Assembly: GCF_900454495.1 (NCBI RefSeq) | Contig: NZ_UGSI01000001.1 | Span: 868,001-932,000 of the forward strand | DNA from: Paenibacillus macerans | GTDB lineage: Bacteria; Bacillota; Bacilli; Paenibacillales; Paenibacillaceae | Direction: 5' to 3' | DNA: 64,000 bases | In this document: positions 17,033 to 24,747 of the stretch, piece by piece | Numbering within the stretch: the first letter of the stretch is position 1 | How the letters are laid out: each line of letters opens with the position of its first letter | Notes under the pieces: generated by a model | The model's input: the letters and a program-made list of their open reading frames with translations, nothing else | What the model was told of the DNA's origin: nothing | Database searches by the model: none | Program-made: the position numbers and the translations under genes

Positions 17033-18031
17033 ATGGAACAACAATTTCGCGCCTTCCGCGTGCATCAGGACGAGCAGGGATTTCGCGCCGGGCTGGAGAC
17101 GATCGGCTTGTCCGACCTGCCCGATGCCGAGGTCACGATTCGCGTCCACTATTCGGGCGTCAACTATAAAGACGGACTGGCGAGCATTCCGGACGGCAAA
17201 ATCGTGAGAAAGTATCCGTTTATCCCCGGGATCGATTTGGCCGGAGAAGTCGCCGAATCGCGCGATGCGCGGTTTCGGCCCGGGGATCTGGTGCTGTGCA
17301 CCGGCTACGTGCTGGGCGTAACGCATGAAGGCGGCTTTGCCGAAATCGCCCGGGTGCCCGGGGACTGGCTCGTGCCGCTGCCGCAGGGGCTGACGGCCCA
17401 GGAGGCGATGGCGATCGGCACCGCCGGCTTTACGGCGGCATTGTCCGTACAACGCCTGCTCGATAACGGGCTGGCGCGGGAGGACGGCCCCGTCCTTGTC
17501 GCGGGGGCGACCGGCGGCGTCGGCAGCATGGCCGTGGCCATTCTCGCCAAACTGGGGTTTGAAGTCGTTGCCGTCACCGGCAAAACCGGTGTAAGGGAAA
17601 AACTTCTGGCGTTTGGCGCGTCCGACGTGATCTCGCGGGAAGAGGCATCGTCCGGAGCCAAAGGGGCGCTCGGCAAGGAACGCTGGGCAGCCATCGTCGA
17701 CCCGGTTGGCGGCGCGATGACGGCCGATTTGCTTAAAGCGGTCAAATACGGCGGTTCTGTCGCCTTGTCCGGACTGACTGCGGGCGGTAACGTGGAAACC
17801 ACCGTTTATCCGTTTATTTTGCGGGGCGTGAATCTGCTTGGCATCGATTCCGTCTTTTGCCCGACGCCGCTGCGCCTTCAGTTATGGCAGCGGCTGGCCG
17901 GGGAATGGAAGCCGGAGCGCGCGCTGAACGAAGGGATTAACGTATATCCCCCTGAGCAGCTTCCGCAAACGCTGGAAACGATCCTTTCCGGCCAGGCCGT
18001 TGGCCGGCAGGTGATCGTTTTTAAAGATTAG
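17033..18031 (+). CDS. YhdH/AcuI-type medium-chain reductase (acryloyl-CoA reductase family)
   Basis: NADPH-dependent zinc-independent MDR enzyme; YhdH/AcuI relatives reduce acryloyl-CoA, others are called quinone oxidoreductases. The 332-residue protein has the GroES-like half (VHYSGVNYKDGLAS, IPGIDLAGEV) and a Rossmann half with ATGGVGSMAVAILAKLGFEV and VAVTGK, plus ILRGVNLLGIDSV typical of the YhdH subgroup. ATG at 17033 follows AAAGGAGG; the longer ORF from 16988 lacks such a site and would include the leader motif. It stands alone after the fused oxidoreductase gene. Confidence 0.87.
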   Translation: MEQQFRAFRVHQDEQGFRAGLETIGLSDLPDAEVTIRVHYSGVNYKDGLASIPDGKIVRKYPFIPGIDLAGEVAESRDARFRPGDLVLCTGYVLGVTHEGGFAEIARVPGDWLVPLPQGLTAQEAMAIGTAGFTAALSVQRLLDNGLAREDGPVLVAGATGGVGSMAVAILAKLGFEVVAVTGKTGVREKLLAFGASDVISREEASSGAKGALGKERWAAIVDPVGGAMTADLLKAVKYGGSVALSGLTAGGNVETTVYPFILRGVNLLGIDSVFCPTPLRLQLWQRLAGEWKPERALNEGINVYPPEQLPQTLETILSGQAVGRQVIVFKD

Positions 18032-18123
18032 ACCCAGAGGATGGTATAAACTGGGCGCATATGAGACACCCTAACCCCATCGGAGCGGCAAGCGAAAGCT
18101 TTGTGCAAAGGTGGGGTATTGAC

Positions 18124-18669
18124 ATGAATTGGTGTAAACTCGGTCTTGGCCTGGTATTGGCGGTATCGCTGTCCACGGGCTGCGGTAATGGGATGCAAAA
18201 AGTGGCGAAGCAGGAAATGGAAAAATACAATATGAACAGCTACCGGAAGGGCAACCACAGGCAGCTGACGAGCGGAACGACGCTCAACACCTCCTTGCTG
18301 CGTTCGTTAAAGGCGGAGTGCGCCGAGCGGGGAATCCGTTTAACGCATGAAACGTATGCCGAAGGGCTTGATGGGAATATCAGCTACAGTTATTTCATTA
18401 ACGGAGACGCGCGGCATTTCATCATCGTTCACGTTTTCCCCAGCGAGCAGGACCGGATTCGCGAAATGACGGAAATTTACGGCTCCGGCGATGGAAAGAA
18501 GGGGCTTCACGCGGCTGCTGCAGCCAGCCAGGCTTCCGTCATACGGACCCGGGACAACGCGGCGTTGGTTTACGCCTCCACGGCGCAAAAAAACAGTCAA
18601 TATCGCGAGCAAATGAAAACGATCTTTGACCGTCTTTTGATGCGGATGCAGGACCGCACCGCCCAATAA
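18124..18669 (+). CDS. Putative lipoprotein of unknown function
   Basis: I do not recognise a family. The 181-residue product starts MNWCKLGLGLVLAVSLSTGC, a signal peptide ending in the lipobox LSTGC, so it should be lipid-anchored outside the cytoplasmic membrane. The mature part has an SYSYFINGDARHFIIVHVF stretch that looks like an alpha/beta domain, then an Ala-rich segment and a charged C terminus. An upstream in-frame ATG at 18061 would bury the signal peptide; the ATG at 18124 has AAAGGTGGGG about 10 nt ahead. Monocistronic, with terminator. Confidence 0.75.
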   Translation: MNWCKLGLGLVLAVSLSTGCGNGMQKVAKQEMEKYNMNSYRKGNHRQLTSGTTLNTSLLRSLKAECAERGIRLTHETYAEGLDGNISYSYFINGDARHFIIVHVFPSEQDRIREMTEIYGSGDGKKGLHAAAAASQASVIRTRDNAALVYASTAQKNSQYREQMKTIFDRLLMRMQDRTAQ

Positions 18670-18679
18670 TTATGAAGCG

Positions 18680-18732
18680 ATAACCAACCTCTTTTTCAGG
18701 GCCGCACCCGGTAAGAGGTTGGTTATTTTTTT
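18680..18732. terminator. Bidirectional terminator between the lipoprotein gene and moaB
   Basis: ATAACCAACCTCTT / AAGAGGTTGGTTAT, 14-bp stem, T run on the + side; lies between convergent genes. Confidence 0.9.
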
Positions 18733-18737
18733 GGATA

Positions 18738-19250
18738 TTATTTTTTGTAAATTTCCCGCATCACATGGCGCAGTTCGGGGATAATGATCCGCTCCATGGC
18801 GAGTTTGACGGCCCCTTGCGAACCGGGCATGGAAAACACGGCTTTGTTGCTGATCGTTCCGGCAATCGCCCGGCTAAGAATCGCGGCGGCACCGATATCC
18901 TCGGTAAAGCTGAGATAGCGGAAAATTTCGCCGAATCCGGGCATCTCTTTATTCAGCAAGCTGCGGACCGCTTCATACGTTGTGTCCCGGGGCGCGATCC
19001 CGGTTCCGCCGGTAAGCAGCACCGCTTCGATACTGCGGTCGGAGGCCGCTTCGCGCAGCAGCTGGCGAATCCCGTCGTAATCGTCTTTGACGATGACGTA
19101 CCTGGCAACCCGGTAACCGTTCTGCTGCAGCAGCTCTTTGATCAGCCGGCCGCTGCTGTCCGTTTCTTCCGTCCGCGTGTCAGATACCGTGACCACCAGG
19201 CATGATACTTGATCCGGCGCTTCATTCCGATGTTCATCTACAGATCTCAT
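18738..19250 (-). CDS. moaB: Molybdenum cofactor biosynthesis protein MoaB/MogA family
   Basis: Adenylates molybdopterin during molybdenum cofactor synthesis, cytosolic trimer or hexamer. The 170-residue protein shows VTVSDTRTEETDSSG near residues 20-34, LLTGGTGIAPRDTTYEA (the catalytic Gly-rich loop) and MPGSQGAVKLAME. Start at 19250 follows GAAAGGAAT on the minus strand. No other cofactor genes are adjacent. Its 5' side carries an unusual tandem repeat (19324-19450). Confidence 0.92.
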   Translation of the reverse strand: MRSVDEHRNEAPDQVSCLVVTVSDTRTEETDSSGRLIKELLQQNGYRVARYVIVKDDYDGIRQLLREAASDRSIEAVLLTGGTGIAPRDTTYEAVRSLLNKEMPGFGEIFRYLSFTEDIGAAAILSRAIAGTISNKAVFSMPGSQGAVKLAMERIIIPELRHVMREIYKK

Positions 19251-19323
19251 CTTTAAATCGATTCCTTTCAGGTTGAGATAGAGTTAATCCCATTTTATCA
19301 CTTCCTAGGCAAAACATCTCGGC

Positions 19324-19450
19324 ATGAAATGCGGCGTGAAATAGGGGTTGAAATAAAGTGTGAAACAGCGACTTTAAAAAAGAGTGTGAAACAGCGGCTT
19401 GAAACAGGGGGGGGAAACAGCGGCGTGAAATAGGGCTTGAAATAGGGTTG
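19324..19450. repeat. Degenerate 12-bp tandem repeat upstream of moaB
   Basis: About ten imperfect units of TGAAACAGCGGC (variants TGAAATAGGGGT, TGAAATAAAGTG, TGAAACAGCGAC). It lies 74 nt upstream of the moaB start, so on the minus strand it would be leader or promoter-distal DNA. No gene was recognised in 19251-19551. Confidence 0.8.
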
Positions 19451-19551
19451 CATGTCCTTGCCGCTTGGTGTAAACTCGCATTCGTACAGATGGAACGAAT
19501 GCCGCCCAACCATAGCATGGTGGTCAGCCTAGAAGGAGAAGAGGGGAAGTC

Positions 19552-20754
19552 ATGGAGAAAATTACGCCAGTATATATATTGTCCGGATTTTTGGGGAGCG
19601 GTAAAACAACGCTGCTGCAGCGATTGCTGCGGTTTTGGCAGGATAAAGGTTTGCGCCCGGCTGTCATCATGAACGAAATCGGGGACGTCAACCTGGACGG
19701 CCTGCTCGTCCCGGGCGAAGTGCCGATGGCGGAAATGCTGGGAGGCTGCATTTGCTGCACGATCCGCGGGGATTTAAGCGTACAGATGGCCGAGCTGATC
19801 TCGGCGGAAAAGCCGGATCTGGTCGTCATCGAGGCGACCGGGGCGGGCAATCCGCTGGAGATATTCGACGCGGTCACCGAAGTGTCGCTGTATTTGAAGC
19901 TGGAGATAAAACCGATGATCACCGTCGTGGACGCGGCGCATTTGGCCGAACTGCACGATTTGCAAAAGGGGAAAACCTACCGTTTAATGCTGGAACAAAT
20001 CCGCTGCGGGTCCGTCCTTATCCTGAACAAGATCGATATGATCGGCGGGGGGCGGCAGCGGGAAATGATCGATTTACTGAGCAAGCTAAACCCATACGCG
20101 CAAATCGTGTCCACCGTGAAATGTGAGGTCGACATTCCCGGTTTGTTGAGCGGAGGACGGTCCGGTTCCGGGGGGCGCGATCTCCGGCTTGGTCATGAAG
20201 AGAACGACTATGGGCACGGGCACGAACATGGGCAAGTACTTGAACCTTTACACGAGCATCAACATGAGCACAAGCACGAGCACGAACTGGAGAACAAACA
20301 CAAGCACGAACACAAACATAAGAACGAACACAGACACGAACATGAGCATCAACACGAGCGCAAGCATGAACGTGAGCACGAATTTGCGTCACATGACCAT
20401 GAGCATAACCATGACCATAACCATAACCATAACCACGATCACGATCACCATTACCCCCATACTTCGCATGAGCATGTTACCGTGTATACGCACTATTTTA
20501 ACGGGCCGGTGGACAGTGAAGAGTTCGAACGGTTTATTGCCGAGCTGCCGCGCGAAGTGTACCGGGGCAAAGGCGTTTTGACCTTTACCGACACGGCCAG
20601 CCGCTTTCTGTTCCAATACGCCTACCGGGAAGCGGATTACTTGAAAATTACGCCGCAAGGCGAGGTGCCGGATGTGGCCGTGTTCATCGGCGAGCATTTC
20701 GACCGGGAGCTGATCGCGCGGCGCTTAAAAGAGCTTGAACGCAAACAAGCGTAG
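19552..20754 (+). CDS. COG0523 GTPase with very His-rich linker (zinc metallochaperone type)
   Basis: G3E-family P-loop GTPase that delivers zinc (or another metal) to target enzymes. Of 400 residues, 1-210 form the GTPase: GFLGSGKTT at about 11-19, the CICC metal motif in GGCICCTIRGD, VIEATGAGNPLE and LNKID. Residues 213-310 are nearly pure His/Glu/Lys/Asn (HEHQHEHKHEHE, HNHDHNHNHNHDHDHH). Residues 315-400 are the CobW C-terminal domain (VYRGKGVLTFTDTASRFLFQYA). Start ATG follows GAAGGAGAAGAGGGGAAG. No Zur box was recognised upstream. It could act for another metal; zinc is inferred from family. Confidence 0.88.
   Translation: MEKITPVYILSGFLGSGKTTLLQRLLRFWQDKGLRPAVIMNEIGDVNLDGLLVPGEVPMAEMLGGCICCTIRGDLSVQMAELISAEKPDLVVIEATGAGNPLEIFDAVTEVSLYLKLEIKPMITVVDAAHLAELHDLQKGKTYRLMLEQIRCGSVLILNKIDMIGGGRQREMIDLLSKLNPYAQIVSTVKCEVDIPGLLSGGRSGSGGRDLRLGHEENDYGHGHEHGQVLEPLHEHQHEHKHEHELENKHKHEHKHKNEHRHEHEHQHERKHEREHEFASHDHEHNHDHNHNHNHDHDHHYPHTSHEHVTVYTHYFNGPVDSEEFERFIAELPREVYRGKGVLTFTDTASRFLFQYAYREADYLKITPQGEVPDVAVFIGEHFDRELIARRLKELERKQA
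20206..20460 (+). repeat. Coding hexamer repeats for the His-rich region
   Basis: Repeats such as GAGCACAAGCAC and CATAACCATAAC encode alternating His with Glu, Lys, Asn or Asp. Expected to vary in length between strains. Confidence 0.75.
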
Positions 20755-20900
20755 AAGCGGTGCAGAAAATCGGGCCGGATGGACCTCGATTTCCGAAAGC
20801 GGCGGGACGGATAGACCAAGTCGTCCAACCCCCCCGCCCACTGCCGGCACGCGCCGCAGCAAAGCGTTCTGGGAACTGTGAAACAGAGGTGAAAAGTGGG

Positions 20901-20927
20901 GCTCAACCTAAGTATCGGCGCTTGACA
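20901..20927 (+). repeat. GCTCAACC motif, copy 1
   Basis: GCTCAACCTAAGTATCGGCG followed by CTTGACA. Related copies at 45398-45424 (+), 49115-49142 (+) and 54239-54265 (-). Confidence 0.75.
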
Positions 20928-20960
20928 GCCAGTTAAATGGAACGGCCTGCCGCCGGCGTT

Positions 20961-21180
20961 CAAAATAACGGCAATTTATGTGCTTATTATCCGGAGCTGG
21001 GCGTGTACATCCTCATTAGGGGCATTTTATATACTTATATTCCTATAAATGGGGAAGATTACCGGCATTTCCTTACGACGGAGGAAAATAGCGGCATAAA
21101 TCGCCTCTATTCCTCTCAAATGGGCGGATATCGCCGGAATAACGACATTTTTTGTACTTATTTTTTTCGCCGGAGTTTCT
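20961..21180 (+). repeat. Long dispersed repeat (family 1), copy A
   Basis: Homologous along nearly its whole length to the reverse complement of 56844-57060; the first half is also at 49209-49310. Shared blocks include TATGT(A/G)CTTATTAT, GAAAATAGCG(G/A)CATAAAT, GGAATAAC and CATTTTTTG near the end. Confidence 0.82.
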
Positions 21181-21303
21181 CAAGCAACTTGGCTTATTTG
21201 TTCAGCGTCCCTCTCCCCCTTGAGGCCCTGATCCCAATACCATCGTGCTGGAAAACTGAATAGTTAGGATGAAGATGCGTGCCTTTAAGCCTAGTTTGTC
21301 ATT

Positions 21304-21487
21304 CTAGCGGTTGTGATCGCCGTTATTTTGATAAAATAGAGGTGAAATTAAATTTAACGGTTGTGACAGAGCTTATTTCGCTTTTCTTCTACGAATTCGA
21401 GCCTCTTTCACTGAATAAGATCAACCACAACCGTTAGAAATTGAATTCTCGTCTTTTTGGCGAAATAAGCTCGAGTACAACCGTTAG
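21304..21487. repeat. AACGGTTGT modular inverted repeat (family 2), copy D
   Basis: Two forward halves (GCGGTTGTGATCGCCGTTAT; AACGGTTGTGACAGAGCTTA) and two inverted halves ending CAACCGTTAG. The unit AACGGTTGT...GCTTATTTCG...AATTTCTAACGGTT recurs at 38007. Confidence 0.82.
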
Positions 21488-21688
21488 AAAAAGACTGGAG
21501 ATCCAGAAAGCAGGGGCTGTTAACTTCAAACGAATAGGTTAGTCAAATAACCATTAAGCCGCACCGTCTACTGTCTACTGTCTACCGTCTGCTGCCGAAC
21601 AATTACGAGCACACATAAATTTGTGAAACGGAAATTACTGCAACCTTTTGGGCGGGCCTCCCGTCTAGGGGGACAGAGGTGATGAGAT

Positions 21689-22570
21689 ATGAAAAAAACG
21701 CCAAAATTGAAACTTTCAGCCGCTCTGCTGCTGGCCGGTTCGCTGCTTTTGACGACTTCCGTTTCTGCTTTCAGCGATGTGCAGGGAGATGACGCCGGTA
21801 TTACCGAGTCACTGCAACAAAAAGGAATCATCCAAGGAATTACGCCGGACAAGTTCGTTCCCATGGGCAAACTGACTGGAGCACAGGCGGTGACGATGAT
21901 CGTCAACGGGCTTGGTCTCAAAGTGAAGGACGCCGCCAAATCACAGGTTCCCGCCAAGGATGAATGGTATTCCTCCGCGCTGCGGATCGCCGCAGACAAA
22001 GGTATCAAGCTGCCCAAAGACTTTGACCCCAATGCCGAGCTGACGCGGGAAGCTTTTGCCGATATTTTGGTGCAGGCCGTAGGTACGACTGGCGACTATC
22101 CAATGGTCAAAATGTTCATCGAAATCGCCGATGCCGATCAGATCACCGTGGAATATTCGGGCCACATCCAGCAGCTGCTGCTAATGAAGATCGCCAGCCT
22201 GGACGAGCAGGGCAAATTCCATCCGCAGGATACCATAACCCGCATTGAAGCGGCCCGGCTCGTATATAATGCGGCCGAATACATCGATAAATACAAGGAA
22301 GCCGAACAGGGGATGCAGGATAACGTAAGCTTTCAAGTCGAAAAAGTAAACGACCAAATCAACAAGGTGGTGCTCACCCGCGCCGAGCAGCCGAACCCGG
22401 GATACGGCATCCGTGTAGCTAAAGTGGAGTTCTCCGGCGACAAGGCCACCGTCTATTACGAACTGCTGTCCCCCGAACCGGGCATGAATTATATTCAGGT
22501 CATTTCCGATACGAGGGCAGAGACGTACATCTCCAGCCAATATACGGTGGAGGTTAAGAAACTGCCTTGA
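21689..22570 (+). CDS. Secreted SLH-domain protein with PrcB-like C-terminal domain
   Basis: Exported, probably wall-associated protein. The 293 residues begin with a Sec signal peptide (MKKTPKLKLSAALLLAGSLL, cleavage after SVSA near residue 28). About two S-layer-homology-like repeats follow (KGIIQGITPDKFVPMGKLTG, ADKGIKLPKDFDPNAELTRE, MKIASLDEQGKFHPQDTITR). The last 90 residues (NPGYGIRVAKVEF, ELLSPEPGMNYIQVISDT) resemble the PrcB C-terminal domain. SLH motifs bind pyruvylated wall polymers in Paenibacillaceae. Start follows AGAGGTGATGAG. Role unknown; surface anchoring is an inference. Confidence 0.8.
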   Translation: MKKTPKLKLSAALLLAGSLLLTTSVSAFSDVQGDDAGITESLQQKGIIQGITPDKFVPMGKLTGAQAVTMIVNGLGLKVKDAAKSQVPAKDEWYSSALRIAADKGIKLPKDFDPNAELTREAFADILVQAVGTTGDYPMVKMFIEIADADQITVEYSGHIQQLLLMKIASLDEQGKFHPQDTITRIEAARLVYNAAEYIDKYKEAEQGMQDNVSFQVEKVNDQINKVVLTRAEQPNPGYGIRVAKVEFSGDKATVYYELLSPEPGMNYIQVISDTRAETYISSQYTVEVKKLP

Positions 22571-22612
22571 CCAAAACGCACATGTGAAAATTTACAGATT
22601 TCTTTAAACTAA

Positions 22613-22658
22613 AAAAAACTTCAGAACCGCCTAATAAGCGGGTCTGAAGTTTTTTTTG
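22613..22658. terminator. Bidirectional terminator between the SLH gene and bmrD
   Basis: AAACTTCAGAACCGC / GCGGGTCTGAAGTTT stem flanked by A and T runs on both sides. Confidence 0.92.
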
Positions 22659-24731
22659 TCAGCGCGGATTAGCCACCGGCGCCCAGGGCTGGCCTGCCGC
22701 CGGCGCGCCGGGCGCTTCCGCGCCTCCGTGCTGCAGGCGGTACATTTGATAGTACCGTCCGCCCATGGCGAGCAGCTCATCGTGGGTGCCGCGCTCGGCG
22801 ATTTCGCCGCGATGCAGCACGAGGATCTGGTCGGCGCTGCGGATCGTGGACAAGCGGTGCGCGATGATGAAAGTGGTCCGGCCCCGCTTCAACACCTCCA
22901 GCGCGTTTTGGATCAGCGCTTCGGTTTCCGTATCGATGTTGGCGGTCGCCTCATCGAGAATCAGGATGGCCGGGTCGAAGGCAAGCGCCCGCGCAAACGA
23001 GATCAGCTGGCGTTCGCCGGCGGAAAGGGTGCTGCCTTTTTCCACGACCGGTTCGTCCAGCCCTTTGGGCAGATGCGCGAGAATCCGCGTTGCACCGACG
23101 TCGCGTAAAGCCTGCTCCGCCGCTTCCCGGGAGATCCGCTCGTCGCCCAAAGTGACGTTGGACAGAATCGTCCCGGTGAACAGGTAAGGGTCCTGCAGCA
23201 CGATGCCCATATGCCGGCGGATCCACTGCTTGGGCAGGTCCTTCACCGGCTGGCCGTCGATCGTGATCAGGCCTTTTTGCGGATCGTAAAACCGGAACAG
23301 CAGGTTGATGATCGAGCTTTTGCCGGACCCGGTATGCCCGACCAGCGCCACCGTTTGGCCCTGCTTCGCTTCGAACGAAATATTTTTCAGCACGTAATCC
23401 TGCTTATAAGCAAACGATACGTCCTTGAACTCCACGTTCCCTTTGTAACGCGGCATCGAGCCGTCCGTGACGTCTTCGCCCGGTTCGTCCATCAGGGCAA
23501 ACACCCGCCCGGCGGACACCATCGAGGTGTCGAGCGCGGCCAATTGGTTGACCATCCCGGTGATCGGCTGGAACAGACGCCCCAGCACGTCGACGAAGGC
23601 GTACAGCACGCCGAGCGAAATAACGCTGTCCCCGCCAAGCTGCGCCGAACCGAAATACCAGAGCACCGCGGCAAAAGCGAGGTTGCGGATTACGTTCACC
23701 AGGTTATGCGACGTAAAAGCGTTCAGGTTCAGCATTTTGTTCTGATGTTTCATATAATCGTCGTTCAGGTTTTCGAACTCTGCCTTTGTTTTCGCCTCGC
23801 GGCGGAAAATGCGGATGATCGACATGCCCTGGATCGACTCGTTGATGATCGCGTTGATCTCGCTAAGCCGCGAGCGGATGATCGTGTTGTATTTGGTGGC
23901 GAATTTCCGGTACAGCACCACCCACAGGTAGATGACCGGCACGATGAACAAGCAGATCAGGCCGAGCCGCACGTCGAGAATAAACAACGCCACATAGACG
24001 CCCAGCATATTGATAATCCCGGAAAAAAAGTTCGCCAGCACCGCGATAAACAAATCTTTGACCGCTTCCGTGTCGTTCGTCACCCGGGATACGACTTTCC
24101 CGGCCGGCAGATTGTCGAAGAAATACACCGGCAGCCGCTGAATGTGGGCGTAGACGTCCATGCGCAGCTTGCGGATGACCTTGTTGGCGGACGATTGCAG
24201 CCAATACGTTTTGCCAAATTCCATCACGATGGAGACGGCCAGAAAAACGAAGTACCATATAATCAGCGAAATAATGCCGGGAACCTCGGGTTTGTAAAAA
24301 GCGAACAGCCCGGAGGCGCTGAGCTTTTGCGCCGGATATTCGCTAACGGTGCCGTCCTTCCGGGCGATGGTCAGGACGCCGTCCTTAAAGCTGCGGTCGC
24401 CGGTGACGTCCGCGACCGGCTCATCGATGAACAGGAAGCTGGTTCCGGCCTGCAGCACGCGCACCTCACCGCCTTTGGCTTCGCTTTCCGCAAAGCGGTC
24501 GCCCCGCTTAAAGTACCGGCCGTCGTAAAGGACGGTGCTCTCGTTCTGGCTTGCCGTTTCGTAAAACGGCTGTTCGATCGCCAGCATATGATCGTCGATC
24601 ATCGCGCGGGCGATAAACGGGCCGGCGAGTTCGGCGGCTACGCCGATCGCCAGCATGACGAGCGCGAGTATAAAGGTATTTTTGGCCGTTAAAGCGTATT
24701 TGAATAAAGATTTCCCCGTATGGGCGTGCAT
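22659..24731 (-). CDS. bmrD: Heterodimeric ABC multidrug exporter, BmrD (YheH) type subunit
   Basis: Half-transporter (690 residues) that pairs with the upstream BmrC-type protein. Six transmembrane segments; between TM1 and TM2 lies an extra extracellular segment (about residues 50-140) as in BmrD. The NBD has Walker A GHTGSGKSS, a non-canonical signature LSAGERQL and Walker B ILILDEATANID with the catalytic Glu. So this chain brings the catalytic Glu while its signature is degenerate. Start at 24731 has AAGGAGGTG, which overlaps the bmrC stop region, so the two are translationally coupled. A Pro/Ala-rich tail follows the NBD. Confidence 0.9.
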   Translation of the reverse strand: MHAHTGKSLFKYALTAKNTFILALVMLAIGVAAELAGPFIARAMIDDHMLAIEQPFYETASQNESTVLYDGRYFKRGDRFAESEAKGGEVRVLQAGTSFLFIDEPVADVTGDRSFKDGVLTIARKDGTVSEYPAQKLSASGLFAFYKPEVPGIISLIIWYFVFLAVSIVMEFGKTYWLQSSANKVIRKLRMDVYAHIQRLPVYFFDNLPAGKVVSRVTNDTEAVKDLFIAVLANFFSGIINMLGVYVALFILDVRLGLICLFIVPVIYLWVVLYRKFATKYNTIIRSRLSEINAIINESIQGMSIIRIFRREAKTKAEFENLNDDYMKHQNKMLNLNAFTSHNLVNVIRNLAFAAVLWYFGSAQLGGDSVISLGVLYAFVDVLGRLFQPITGMVNQLAALDTSMVSAGRVFALMDEPGEDVTDGSMPRYKGNVEFKDVSFAYKQDYVLKNISFEAKQGQTVALVGHTGSGKSSIINLLFRFYDPQKGLITIDGQPVKDLPKQWIRRHMGIVLQDPYLFTGTILSNVTLGDERISREAAEQALRDVGATRILAHLPKGLDEPVVEKGSTLSAGERQLISFARALAFDPAILILDEATANIDTETEALIQNALEVLKRGRTTFIIAHRLSTIRSADQILVLHRGEIAERGTHDELLAMGGRYYQMYRLQHGGAEAPGAPAAGQPWAPVANPR

Positions 24732-24747
24732 AACTTAGGACACCTCC

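Larger units (their letters stand above)
20755..21688. other. Gene-free stretch of dispersed repeats
   Basis: No credible gene. It holds one GCTCAACC motif (20901), a roughly 220 bp repeat (20961-21180) and a modular inverted repeat (21304-21487), listed separately. A 108-residue ORF at 20937-21263 is the repeat translated and is not credited. Confidence 0.75.

Noticed and set aside
19234..19518. Minus-strand ORF with repeated LFQPLFHAAF-like segments
   Set aside because: Translation of the 12-bp tandem repeat upstream of moaB.
20937..21263. 108-residue plus-strand ORF
   Set aside because: Coincides with repeat copy A; the homologous copy C is in an intergenic region with no matching frame.
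23211..24692. 493-residue ORF on the plus strand
   Set aside because: Antisense to bmrD with its clear ABC motifs; composition is that of a shadow frame.
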